Shown: piece after piece, positions 39,900 to 49,763 of the stretch
Position numbering within the stretch: the stretch's first letter is position 1
Layout of the letters: each line of letters starts with the position of its first letter
DNA from: Nectonema munidae
Taxonomy: Eukaryota; Nematomorpha; Nectonematoida; Nectonematidae
Assembly: GCA_030549495.1 (NCBI GenBank)
Contig: JAUIRK010000950.1
Location: forward strand, 1 to 64,000
Length of the DNA stretch: 64,000 nucleotides
Reading direction: 5' to 3'
The notes under the pieces: model-generated
Told to the model about the DNA's origin: nothing
The model's input: only the letters and a program-made list of their open reading frames with translations
The model's database searches: none
Translations under genes and position numbers: made by a program

Positions 39900-42558
39900 A
39901 TGGATAACGAGAAACGGTACAAAAAGCTACTGGAAGTTTACAAAACTGCTTTTCCCGATCTCAAAAAACTAACGCAATATACAAAAGCACAAATAGAATG
40001 GAATCGAGTGAAAAATTCTTTTGAAGATTATGATAAACTTGTAATGTCTTTAAGAGCAAAAGCTGCAATACAAAATTTTTCAAGTTTAGAATATTGGATT
40101 AAAGCTGATTCAAAAGGTAAAAATTCTAATTTTTATGCATATCTTGTTTAAGGTATATTTTTTAGACCCTAAACAAAACCTCATTACAGAAACACAGTTT
40201 GAAAAAGTTAATACAATCCAGTCATTGCCATTACTTGCAGATTTGGAATCTTCAAGCTCCTATCATAATTTCACAAATGAAAATCAGCAGGTTATTAATA
40301 CGCAAACTTCTATTTCTGATTCGGTTATCAGTTCACAACAAAATAAAAATTTTAAGTTTGATACTCCCGCACAAAATCAATTAAAGTGTAAAATCATAAA
40401 ATTAGAGTCAAAAATTGGTACATTGTGCGCTTTGAAAGATTCTGGAATTGCAACTAGTGAAAATTTTGATCAGTTGAAAACTTCCCGAAAAGAACTTAAG
40501 AAGGCTCAGCAAAAACAAAAAGCATCGGTAGCAGATGCTCAAAAGCAGCGAAAAAGACGTGCTGAGAAAAAAATGTTATGATTGAATCATCAAATCGAGA
40601 TACTTCTAATGCTTCTAAATTGAGAAAATTGATGCATACGTTACCTGGCCGACCTGCATTAGAAGATACTTATCCTCAACTTCATAAAACGATTGTTGAC
40701 TTCGCAACAGCAGGGGCAGGTGCAGATGCCCGCAGAAGAACCGAGGTTTTGAATGCTTGCCACATCTTGGATGACTTGCATGCAGCAAGTGGCAGAAGAA
40801 GACTAAACACAATTGAAGGAAAACTTCATGTACACAGAGTGGCGGTTAAAATTCGAAAAGCCAAGAATAATCTTAGGAGTAATCAGGAAGATGCTGATTT
40901 TACTTTTGCGACAAAACAGTATATGGAAAACATAGTTTCACTTTTTGGTTCGGTAAATGTCTTTGTTCTATCCGTTGATGATAAAGCTAAAGTACCAATA
41001 GGTGTTACAGCAGCTACAAAACAGTCTCCTCTTGTGATGCATGTAGATTATGAAATTCGCCTACCTGACCATGATTTTGTTAAGGCTACGAGGCATAAAT
41101 TAACACCATCAGTTTATGCTGATGATGTAAAATTCGTTCAACATCTTTTAAGACTGTTTCAGAAATCTCATATTCAGGTCCAACGTACATAGCTATTCGC
41201 AGTGGAAAACATGACTCAAGCATTGCATATTCACATGGATGGGATTTTGACCAGCTAATGTTATTGGAACAATTTCAAGATGTTGTCAAACGTAATGGCA
41301 AAATCAAGCCTGTTGCGATGATTTTTTCTGATGGTGGACCTGCTGTTAATCCTCGATTTCCCAAAACACTTGATGTTGCAATACAACATTTTAAAAGTTA
41401 TAGCTTTGATGCATTTTTGTATCAACTTATGCTGCGGGGATGTCTGCCTGTAATCATGTAGAACGACGAATGGCTCTTTTGAGCAAAGCACTCGCTGGCT
41501 TAATCCTTCCTTATGACACTTTTGGCAATCATCTAGACCAGGGGTCGGCAAAGTGGTCGATATCGACCCCTGGGGGTCCATAACAGATCTCTAGGTGTCG
41601 ATAAGATAGACAAACTTACCAAATTGTGCTATGCTTTTTTTTACTTTATAGTAGAAATAAATCTCCTTTTTCTTTTAAAACATAGCTTAGGACATTGTAT
41701 AGTATAGGATATATGAAACATTTTTGGTTTGTATCTTTTCTCTTAATTGTTGGACATTGATTAATCTTTTTATGAAACATTACTATGTGGGGTGGGGGTC
41801 GATGTGAAGACAAATGTTCTATGAAGAGGTCGACGGGTAAAAAAGTTTGCCGATCCCTGATCTAGACAGTCAAAGAAGAACAGTAGATATAGAATTAGAA
41901 AAGCGTAATTTTAAAAAAGCTGGTGAAGTTTTGGCTGAAGTTTGGAATGAGCTGATGATCGACGATTATCCTGTAGTTTGTGAGTATGTTGCAAATTGTA
42001 GAAAAGAAATGGTACCATATAATGAGAAATGGGTTTCACTACACTGTCGTATATCTCGCTACTTTTTACAGATTATTAAATGTACTGATGAAAAATGTTG
42101 TACATCTTTCCAGACAAACTGGCTTAAGATATTTCCGGATCATTTTCTGCCTGCTTCAGTTCAAGTTCGTCAAAATCCTGGTGGTCCAACAGTTCCTCTG
42201 CCAAGTGACACAAAGTCAACTGACCGTTTTCCAGATTTATTTAGGCGTCTTGCGATTAATGAACTGGTTCCTAAAAAAGATTATAAAATTCTACCATATC
42301 ACATGTATTGTCCAAGTGTTAAAATCCACAATTAATAAAAAAGTTTGCAAAAATCTGTGGAATTTATTATCCCAGCGTTGCAGCTGTGAAGCGGCATAAG
42401 TTGGGGGCTATGAAGATGAGTTAGACGAAAACATAAGTATAAATGAAGAAATTCCGGTTAGTGTAGGCGATGAAGAAGTTGATTACCCAATTTTTAGCAT
42501 TTTTGATTTGATTATGAACAGTTCTTTTATAGAAGCTAAAGATGATGATGAATTTTAA
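39900..42558 (+). pseudogene. Decayed DDE-like transposase gene, family unassigned
   Basis: Exon 1 (ATG at 39,900 to 40,116) and a 49-bp GT-AG intron (40,117-40,165) lead into a coiled-coil region rich in Lys and Gln (ending RKRRAEKK). After a frameshift in an A run near 40,570 comes MHTLPGRPALEDTYPQLHK, then ADARRRTEVLNACHILDDLH. Next are VFVLSVDDKAKVPIGVTAA, MHVDYEIRLPDHDF, a shifted segment with GPTYIAIRSGKH, and IFSDGGPAVNPRFPKTLDVA. Another shift near 41,415 precedes the HVERRM region and ALAGLILPYDTFGNHLD. There the nested MITE interrupts, and the gene resumes with LEKRNFKKAGEVLAEVW. A C-x2-C...H zinc-finger-like end (ICGIYYPSVAAVKRHK) and an acidic tail follow. Two acidic motifs (SVDDKA and SDGGP) could supply the first two catalytic Asp. 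About four frameshifts and one small deletion (after DDLH) make it dead. I recognise the family as an unnamed repeat-borne one seen in invertebrates, from memory only. Confidence 0.75.
41539..41859. mobile_element. Nested hAT MITE (321 bp)
   Basis: Inverted ends are CAGGGGTCGGCAAA and TTTGCCGATCCCTG (14 bp, one mismatch). A perfect 8-bp duplication ATCTAGAC lies at 41,531-41,538 and 41,860-41,867. Subterminal GACCCCTGGGGGTC and GGGGTGGGGGTCGATG are typical of the group. The 321-bp insert plus the 8-bp duplication adds 329 bp, which by itself would break the host reading frame. Without the insert and one copy of the duplication, the flanking frame reads on as GNHLDSQRRTVDIEL, which proves the insertion point. 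Confidence 0.95.
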
Positions 42559-42761
42559 ATAAAAAAATTAATATATCAAGTCTCCTTTTTTTCATACCTA
42601 AATATAGGAAAAAAGAGATTATCATTAATACAAAGGGTCAGATGGGGGGAGATAAAAAGGACGTCCGACTGAGGGGGTATTGATTTTTAGATGTACTCAG
42701 ACAAGGGGGAGGGGGGAGGCAAATTTCAATTTTTATGGGCACGTCATATATGTATGACCCC

Positions 42762-43260
42762 TAAGCAGAAAGTAAATTTTTAAATGTGGTGTGGAGGAGG
42801 GAAGTAGAAATGACAAATCAAAGTCGTTTCTTAACAAGTAGAAATCTTTGACTTGGTGGGATCATTGATCTTTATTACTATTAAATTTGTTAAGAATTTG
42901 TATCAACTTATAAATTTTTAATAAAATAATTGAACATTTTACATAAAATATGGCCAAGAGATTGAGAAGTATTGAAAGAAGCACTAGATAAATTCCCCCT
43001 CGAGAAAAACCCCCGATAGACAAAATCTCCCAGGACAAATGAAAAGTTATCTCTGAATGAAAATGTAAGCAAAAATTCACAGTAAAGTAATTTGATTGTT
43101 AAAAAAACATTTTAAAATAGGCGTGCAATGATTTGCTCATTTTATTTTTTCATTGTTTACATAGTTCTAAACATAAATACAGTAAAATACAAGAACCTTC
43201 GTTTGTTTCTTTTACATTTGTTATTGCATATATAGCTCTAGTTAGCGTATTAACTGAATA
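42762..43260. other. Spacer without recognised features
   Basis: AT-rich sequence. The minus-strand frame at 42,862-43,080 is hydrophobic by composition only. Confidence 0.45.
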
Positions 43261-44266
43261 TTACTAGGGTTTCAAGTCATTTCGTACCACTTTTTGAATG
43301 TTTAATACACAAGACGTTTCGACCAGTTTTGGACGTTTCATACAAGTTTTTGGACGTTTCGTATCATTTTTTGGACATTTCTTACCATTTTAAGAAGTTT
43401 CCTAACCAAGTTTTGCTTCTACTTTCAAAGTTTATAATTAGCTTAAAAAAATTTGATGTGAAAATGGTTCAAAGTATATTTAAAGTAGTTCTTCCTATCA
43501 AAATTTTCAATGCACAAATGAGTCTATTTAAATTAGGAAAAATTTAAAAAGTCATACATTTTTTGGTTTACGTGCAACATTACACATAAGTTGCATCGAT
43601 CGGATTGAAATTTACAAAAAGTTGAAAGTGATATTTGCCACTTTGTAAAAAAAATATTCCTTTTGTAATTAATTATTTTTCAAAAATAATTCATCCCCCT
43701 TCTAATACCATGCTAAAACTGTTCTATTATGATGGTAGTTCTGGTGACGGAGACTTTGTCTTATTCCAATATTGGATCAGTAATTGTAAATACAGACCCA
43801 GTTGATTATAACTGGTCTTGAAGTGATTGAAGTATACTAAAAGATTTTTCTTGATTTATTGTTTGGGTAAAATCATAATTATTTCCATATACACTTATGT
43901 TATAAATAAAAAAGAAAAGATTTGTGATCAAACAATAAATTTAGTTTCATAAAAAATGAAATAAAAAGAAAAAACAATGAAAAAAAGTTTAATAGTTTCA
44001 CGTTTTAAGGAAACAATACCGTGTAAGCATTTTGCGCAACCCACAATCTGCTAAAGCGTTTAGTAACCCTTTGGTTTGATGAGACCCGGTTGAGAAACGC
44101 TTCAATATAGTATTACTTTTTTTTCAAAAAGTATAGCCAAAGTACGAAACCTCTCAAGTGAAAAATGTCCTGGGTACGAAACGTCTTGAGCACGAAACTG
44201 GTATAAAACGTCTTGGATACGAAACGCTCAAAAAGTGGTACGAAACGCCTTGTACCCATTACTGGT
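43261..44266. mobile_element. Foldback-like element with repetitive inverted arms (~1 kb)
   Basis: The left arm (43,261-43,400) and right arm (44,135-44,266) are inverted relative to each other and share a perfect 18-bp core, TTTCGTACCACTTTTTGA. Both arms consist of short degenerate tandem units around GACGTTTCGTA. The ends align roughly as TACTAGGGTTTCAAG and AGTAATGGGTACAAGG. The middle is AT-rich and non-coding. This is the layout of foldback elements or long-arm MITEs. No clear target duplication is visible, so an inverted duplication of a local minisatellite cannot be excluded. Confidence 0.5.
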
Positions 44267-44539
44267 ATGCAAGTAGTATTAATTCAGTAAATCCCTCGTC
44301 TTAGCTGTATTCTTCAACCGGTATCCTCCATTGAACGTTATCTTTCGTCTTAGCTGTTTAGAATGTGTAATGAAAATAGCATTTTTTTCAAGATATACAT
44401 CCTTTTTTTTAAGTTTCAAATATTCATCTCATGGGGGCGTAATCCGCCTCAAGCCTCAAAAATGGTTAAAAGACTCGTTAGAAGATTAATATTAAATTTT
44501 AATATATGAAAGCAATCAAGCAAAAAAATCAATTGGGAA

Positions 44540-44940
44540 CAAATATAAAGTTTCTAGTAAAAGGACAAGATCTATTTGACAAAGAAGGTTTTTACGCAAA
44601 CTGTTTTCAGTAAAAAAAAGACTAAGTGAAAAAAAAAGTTTTAATGAAAAGCGTTTTCAGCAAAAAGAAAAAAACCTATTCAATCATAATGATCTTTCGG
44701 AAAAGTGTTTTCAATAAAATGACAAAACATATTCGAAAAAAAAAGTTTTTATCAAAACTATTTTCAGTAAAAAGACAAACCTACTTGACAAAAAAAGGTT
44801 TTCATCAAAAGGCAAGACCTTTTCAACACTCAATGTTTTCCCGAAAACCGTTTTCAGTAAAAAAAAGACAAGACCTATTCATCAAAACTGTTTTTGACAA
44901 AAAAAGTCTTCACAAAAACAATTTTCAGTAAAAAGATGCA
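44540..44940 (+). repeat. Degenerate ~53-bp minisatellite
   Basis: About seven imperfect direct copies share GTTTTCAGTAAAAAGACAAG, then ACCTATTTGACAAAAAAGG and TTTTTATCAAAACT. Unit length varies from ~48 to ~60 bp and some units are merged. An open frame of 101 codons across it (44,626-44,931) merely reflects the repeat and is Lys/Phe-rich; I do not consider it a gene. Confidence 0.7.
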
Positions 44941-44949
44941 CCGACGAAA

Positions 44950-45475
44950 CGAGTTTTTATTCACTGCATTCTACATCTTGGAGGACTTAGAAACAAAAAA
45001 CTTAGACGATCAGCTTTAAATGATGTACTTAAATGCGTTCCTAAAAACGTTTGAATAGGAGGATTTCACAGGGCTGCTATACCATTGTGAAGTAAGTTGG
45101 CGTTCTCTCGGTAACTGCTTTATGAGATTTGTTACTTTGTTTGATCAAACTCTTGAGTTTCTTGGAAAGAAACATCATGAATTAAAAGAAAAATTTTAAT
45201 CTCAAAATTTTGATCAATTATTTATTTGAAAGAAATTTTCGGCCACGTTGATGTAGTTAATTTGTCCCTACAAGCTAATGATATGAATCTCGTCAAATCA
45301 ACGTATTTGATCAAAAAATTAAAAATGAAGAAAATAAACATTACTAACAATATGTGGATTAGATCCGCGAAGTTACAGATGCAAGAACTGAATGAGGAGG
45401 ATATGACGATACTTTGCAATCATTTGATGTTCTGTATGTCAACTTCAATGTTAGATTTCAGTCATTTGTTGTAAC
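44950..45475 (+). pseudogene. hAT transposase relic (third copy)
   Basis: Segments in succession read LEDLETKNLDDQL, then FTGLLYHCEVSWRSLGNCF (compare the conserved LL.HTEVRWLSRG of ZBED5-type hAT proteins), MRFVTLFDQTLEFLGKKHHE, VVNLSLQANDMNLVKS, and finally LNEEDMTILCNHL and MLDFSHLL. Three or more stops or frame changes interrupt them. The last part is open from 45,226 to 45,474. Neither the C-terminal dimerisation domain nor the ends are present. It differs in sequence from the copies at 29,080 and 37,453. Confidence 0.7.
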
Positions 45476-47863
45476 TGAATATTCTTGTATTTGTTGATAG
45501 AGTTAGGAATCCGTTCGTGGAAGCGGCACCATACGAAGTAGAAAATATACATATAGAATATCTATATTATCTGACCTTTTGTGTATGATAAATTCAAACG
45601 AGATGCCAGTGAACACTGATAACAATTAGATGCGAGCTTGGCTCAGAAATTCAGCCAGAAACTCCATTTATAAGCGATGTATTTTATTGGCAATCGTCCT
45701 AACTTTTAGGTTTTTTTTATATGAATTTTCATTCAATCTGTTAACAGAGAAAACGTTTACAACTGGAAAATGGTCGTAAAATTATGCTGTGCTTAACTCA
45801 TCTACAACCATGAAGATTATTTCTGTTGATAAAGAATAAGCGTAAAGCTGCCATTATTATTCACGTGTATATACATATGTTTAACTGTTAGTAAAATAAA
45901 TAAGAATGCTTTGAATCTTTAATAAAGTAAAATAACTTCTGAATACCGCTAAGTGAATTTTAATTTCACAACGCTTTAAATTTTTTAAGAACATATCTTG
46001 TTTTCCAAGTTCAAGGACCTAAATCTAAAGTTTTTGTAGTTTGATTCCAAGAGATATTTAATTTTTGAGGGTCCAGAGCTAAAAGAAGTTGTGAAACGCT
46101 GTTGTAGATTTCCAATAATACAATTCTTTCTATAAAATGAGAATCAAAGATTGAAATATTCACCTTTCCTCTTGTTTTATCTCTGAATAAACGCGCTATT
46201 TTCTACAAATGCTTTAATGCCGGCTTCATTTTTAGTGATTTTATTCATATTGAGGATCTTTTGCACAGTTTGCAAAATAATCCATTACAGGCTTCTATTT
46301 TCACCTAAAAAGGTAAAAGCACTGTTGAGTATTTAAAGGCAAAATTTGCACCGCTTGTATCTCTATGAGGAGTCAAGTTGGAATGGTGAGAGTCCAACGC
46401 GAGCCGATATAGAGAATGAAAATCAGGCTCTCACAACTCTACTCACGCCTTCTTTTTCGTTTTAAAAAATTTGACAAGATCAAAACTTTTGACAAATAAA
46501 AAAGTTATAGAGAAAGTATGTACTTAAAAAATTAATACAATAACTACCAAGGTAATTTATTAGTGAATATCTTTCAATCAAAACTTTTGACAAAGTTATA
46601 GAGAAAGTATGTACTTAAAAAATTAATACAACAATAACTACCAAGGTAATTTATTAGTGAATATCTTGATCTTTCTCGTATACATTTAATCGATAATGAT
46701 GAAAGCTTCAGCAATGAAGAAGTAAAATTTTAGCGGTCAAAAAAGTGTAACATAAATATTTGTTTTAAAAAGGTGATATGCAATTTATTATTAAATGTGA
46801 AAAATTATAAATCAAGTGAAACAAAAATTTTTATTTTAAGAAATCTTGGTGTAAGGAATAAAAAAAGTTGAATAAAAATCATACGAAGAACAGTTTCTTT
46901 TGTGATTTCTCTTGGTTTATAACCTAATCATTTAAGATAAAATTTCAAGGCTTCCATTAATATTCAGTTATGTTAGATAGAGAGGCATTATGCTTTGATG
47001 AGTTCTCAGCGTTCCATGGGAAATGGCATCCATTTTTTCATGCGTGGCAACTTCTTGAGGATTTCTGAATAGATTGTACCATACCTTTTGACATTGGCTA
47101 TCTAATAATTCACGTATCATCGTTTAATAATAAAACAAAATCTCAGACACAAATCCAGGACCTAATCAGAGGGCGTAGATCAGAAGTAAATTTATCGAAG
47201 GATAGAAGACTAAAAGAGAGTTAGTCTTTTTCTTTCTTTTTTTTTTAGTTGTTTATGACTAAGGGATTTCTTAAGATACAATTTAATTGAAGTTTGTATA
47301 GTTTAATGACACAGTCAATCAGTTGTATATTTTACAAATTATGCTATCTTAACACAAATTTATTTAATAATATGTAAAACAGGGATATTTATTCGTATTG
47401 ATATCTGCAAGAATCTACAGTTTATCATAAACAAATTGTTTCAAAATCCGTTTGACATCAATCAGAACGTTTTTTGAGTGTATATTACATTCAAAAGAGG
47501 GTAGTTTTTTACTTATAAAATACACTAATCCTAAACTACAGATGCTCCATAAAGAAATGCGTTAAAAATTTTCAAAATTCGGGTAAAAAAAATGAATGCT
47601 TTAAAAAAATAGTAAAAATTGAATTCAATTAAAAGTCAAATAATTCAAGTATTCTTCAAGGTATAACTTTGCTAAATTGAATAATTAATTACACGCTTAC
47701 ATAATATGTATAAAAATAAAATTAATGTAACAAACGCGTATTGCTATACAATTAAAAATAGGCAGTGTTCTAAGAATTGATAAATTTCTTAGATATTATC
47801 AATTCACCTAAAAAAGTAGATGGTGGAGGTTATAACGATAAAAATAAGTTTAAAATTCATTAC
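45476..47863. other. Long AT-rich stretch with one local duplication
   Basis: I see no gene here. Apart from the duplication at 46,479-46,668, it holds scattered A/T runs and short inverted repeats (for example TTCACAAC near 45,967 and GTTGTGAA near 46,089) that are too weak to interpret. Confidence 0.5.
46479..46668 (+). repeat. Tandem duplication, ~98 and ~92 bp
   Basis: ATCAAAACTTTTGACAAA begins each unit and TTTATTAGTGAATATCTT ends it. The units differ by AATAAAAA in the first and an ACA insertion in the second. They are otherwise nearly identical, indicating a recent local duplication. Confidence 0.85.
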
Positions 47864-48249
47864 CATTAACAAAGATTTTGGTAAAGCCAATGAAAATAGG
47901 AGATGAGTTTAGCAGGGACCAGTAGACATAGAGTTTGAGGTACAGCTTTTTAAAATCTTCTAAGTAAATGTCTTCGTACACAAATGTTTGGTTCCACTCG
48001 TAGCACTGTTTGTTCACTTCAACACCATTTTCTGTTTCTTTAATGCTAAGCATAATAGTAAAAAAACTGCGATTACAAATGGGCATTCTAACATAACGTG
48101 GTTTAACTTTACTTTTGGTTTAGCGCCAGTTTTATGACACAGAAAGGAAATGAAGATTTGTACTGGCATAGACTAGGTTTAAAAAGGTCATGGGCCTTAT
48201 ACACTGTGAAAAGTAGTCCCTTGTGTGCCACGTTGTATGAAACCTGTAC
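47864..48249 (-). CDS. Exon encoding part of a C2 domain (synaptotagmin/RIM-like)
   Basis: On the minus strand a good acceptor (TTTATTATTTATTATAG) precedes VQVSYNVAHKGLLFTVYKAH and DLF, which resembles the first strands of a C2 domain. FPFCVIKLALNQK follows, and, after a one-base frame change, KSKVKPRYVRMPIC and EWNQTFVYEDIYLEDFKKLY. LKLYVYW and FIGFTKIFVNG come last, before a GT donor. WNQTFVY and the final FLG-like FIG are marks of C2 domains in presynaptic proteins such as RIM and synaptotagmin-like proteins, which bind membrane lipids and often calcium. The frame break (around 48,088-48,112) could be a sequence error, a mutation, or a 25-bp intron with GT-AG ends; the last would be far shorter than any other intron here. 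No neighbouring exon was recognised on either side. Confidence 0.5.
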
Positions 48250-49629
48250 CTATAATAAATAATAAAAAAATGAATTATTTCAATCTACACATCACAAACT
48301 TAATATCAAATCAATTTAACAGCGCAATACTTTTGTTATTTTTTCTCAATCCTTCTCAAATTGCCTAAATCTAATATTTTAGACTTTTCCACAACTGTCC
48401 ATCATTATCTCCAAATCCCAATTATCAAAGAAGTAAGGCGCGCTTGTTATGTATTATTCATTTTCAATTAACTTTTTCGAAAAGCTTCTTCCCCTAAATG
48501 AGAACTGAGATAAATGCAAGGATTGAGTGAAAAAGTAACACAAAATAGTGACAAAAACTTATGAAAATATCTTCGAGAAACGACATTGCGATTTTGTTAA
48601 AGATTGGAAAAGACAATTTGAAAAAGATGGAGAAACATAAAATAGTAGTGTCGCGTATTGCAAAGAATTGCGTGAAAAAATCATACCAAATTAAAAGACT
48701 GACCAATAAAAAAAATTTTTAACTCACAGTATTCAAATTTAAGCACAACATAGATGATCATAACTCCTCTTTTTAAAAATAAATGACTAAAGAATTAAGT
48801 AGATGCAGAAAATAAGGTAGTTTTTAAGTTTAAGGTAGAGAAATTTGTTAATACGCTTTTCCGGTCTTAGTACATATTTATGAAAAGTTACAACTTACTA
48901 AACAAGATTAAAACCTTGAAGTAGTTATTAAAAAACATACTATAACAGCTAAATTTTTCACTTAATCGAATTGATTTGCTTTTAATGTTTTTGCAATTAC
49001 ATAAGCGAAATTTTTGTATATTCAATCATTAAGCATTAAAAACAAATTCTCAAAAGATTACTCCTTATCATCACAAAAAAGAACATGAGTCTTTGACATA
49101 AATAATAGTTTTTAGGACAATTATTTCCAAAAAATTTGCTTTACGTATAACAAACAAAATTTTGGCTAGAGAAAAACGAGGTCTAACTTAGATATATTAA
49201 AAGAAGTACGCTATTTGGAGGCATTTTATGGTAAAATGAAGCTTTTTATTCAGTTTGCGCAAGATGTATATATAATTATAGCGTATGCAATTAAATGTGC
49301 CTTTTTAGGAATGTACTTGAGTGAAATGTTTTGAATTCTAGACGTCCCACATCGAAACAATTTTTAATGAGGAATAAACTGAGTAAAAGAACAAATTTGT
49401 TGAAAAAGAAGGAAGTTTATTGAAAAGAATGCGCATGCATTTGTAGTATATGTTGATCTTTGGTAAGGGTGCGCTAATCAAGAAATTTTCGATTTTGATT
49501 TGCGAGTTAAAGAAAGTTCGCGTAGTTATTTTCGCAAGCAATCATATATTATCAAAAATGTCTTCATGTGTTATACTTATTTTTCTCCGGAGGAGTTTCA
49601 GATTAAGATATTTGAGAATTATAGATTAA
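48250..49629. other. AT-rich stretch, no recognised gene
   Basis: Minus-strand frames at 48,494-48,706 and 49,338-49,541 are short and show no family resemblance. The stretch could be intron of the C2-domain gene, but no splice-linked exon was found. Confidence 0.45.
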
Positions 49630-49759
49630 CCCGTTAACGACAAGAATAATCAGACGATATCTAGTATAAAGCAGAAGATTTGTATTAAAAAGCATTAATA
49701 AACGCAGACGATTCACATTTTTGTAAAGTCGACATGTGTTGACTGTGGTCTATAACCGG
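49630..49759. mobile_element. Possible piggyBac-type MITE (130 bp)
   Basis: TTAA occurs at 49,626-49,629 and 49,760-49,763. Just inside, CCCGTTAACGAC on the left and the inverted right end CCGGTTATAGAC agree at 9 of 12 positions. TTAA is common in AT-rich DNA, so this is only suggestive. Confidence 0.3.
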
Positions 49760-49763
49760 TTAA

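Larger units (their letters stand above)
39267..42761 (+). mobile_element. DNA transposon with GGGGTCA ends and TAA duplication (3,495 bp)
   Basis: The left end starts GGGGTCAAACATATATGACG and the right end, read inverted, starts GGGGTCATACATATATGACG, giving an inverted repeat of about 24 bp with two differences. TAA flanks both ends (39,264-39,266 and 42,762-42,764). Inside each end lie G-rich tracts in the same orientation (39,294-39,358 and 42,640-42,718). The interior is filled by one decayed gene (39,900-42,558) plus a nested MITE. A 3-bp TAA/TWA duplication and G-starting ends recall PIF/Harbinger, but the protein does not look like that family. I leave the superfamily open. Confidence 0.8.

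Noticed and set aside
44626-44931. 101-codon Lys/Phe-rich frame
   Set aside because: It lies wholly inside the degenerate minisatellite and its composition follows the repeat.
45960-46100. Possible hairpin from TTCACAAC and GTTGTGAA
   Set aside because: An 8-bp match over 110 bp is expected by chance in this composition.
48088-48112. 25-bp intron in the C2 exon as an annotated intron
   Set aside because: It is too short compared with the 49-61-bp introns seen elsewhere; a one-base indel explains the break more simply. Kept only as a finding.
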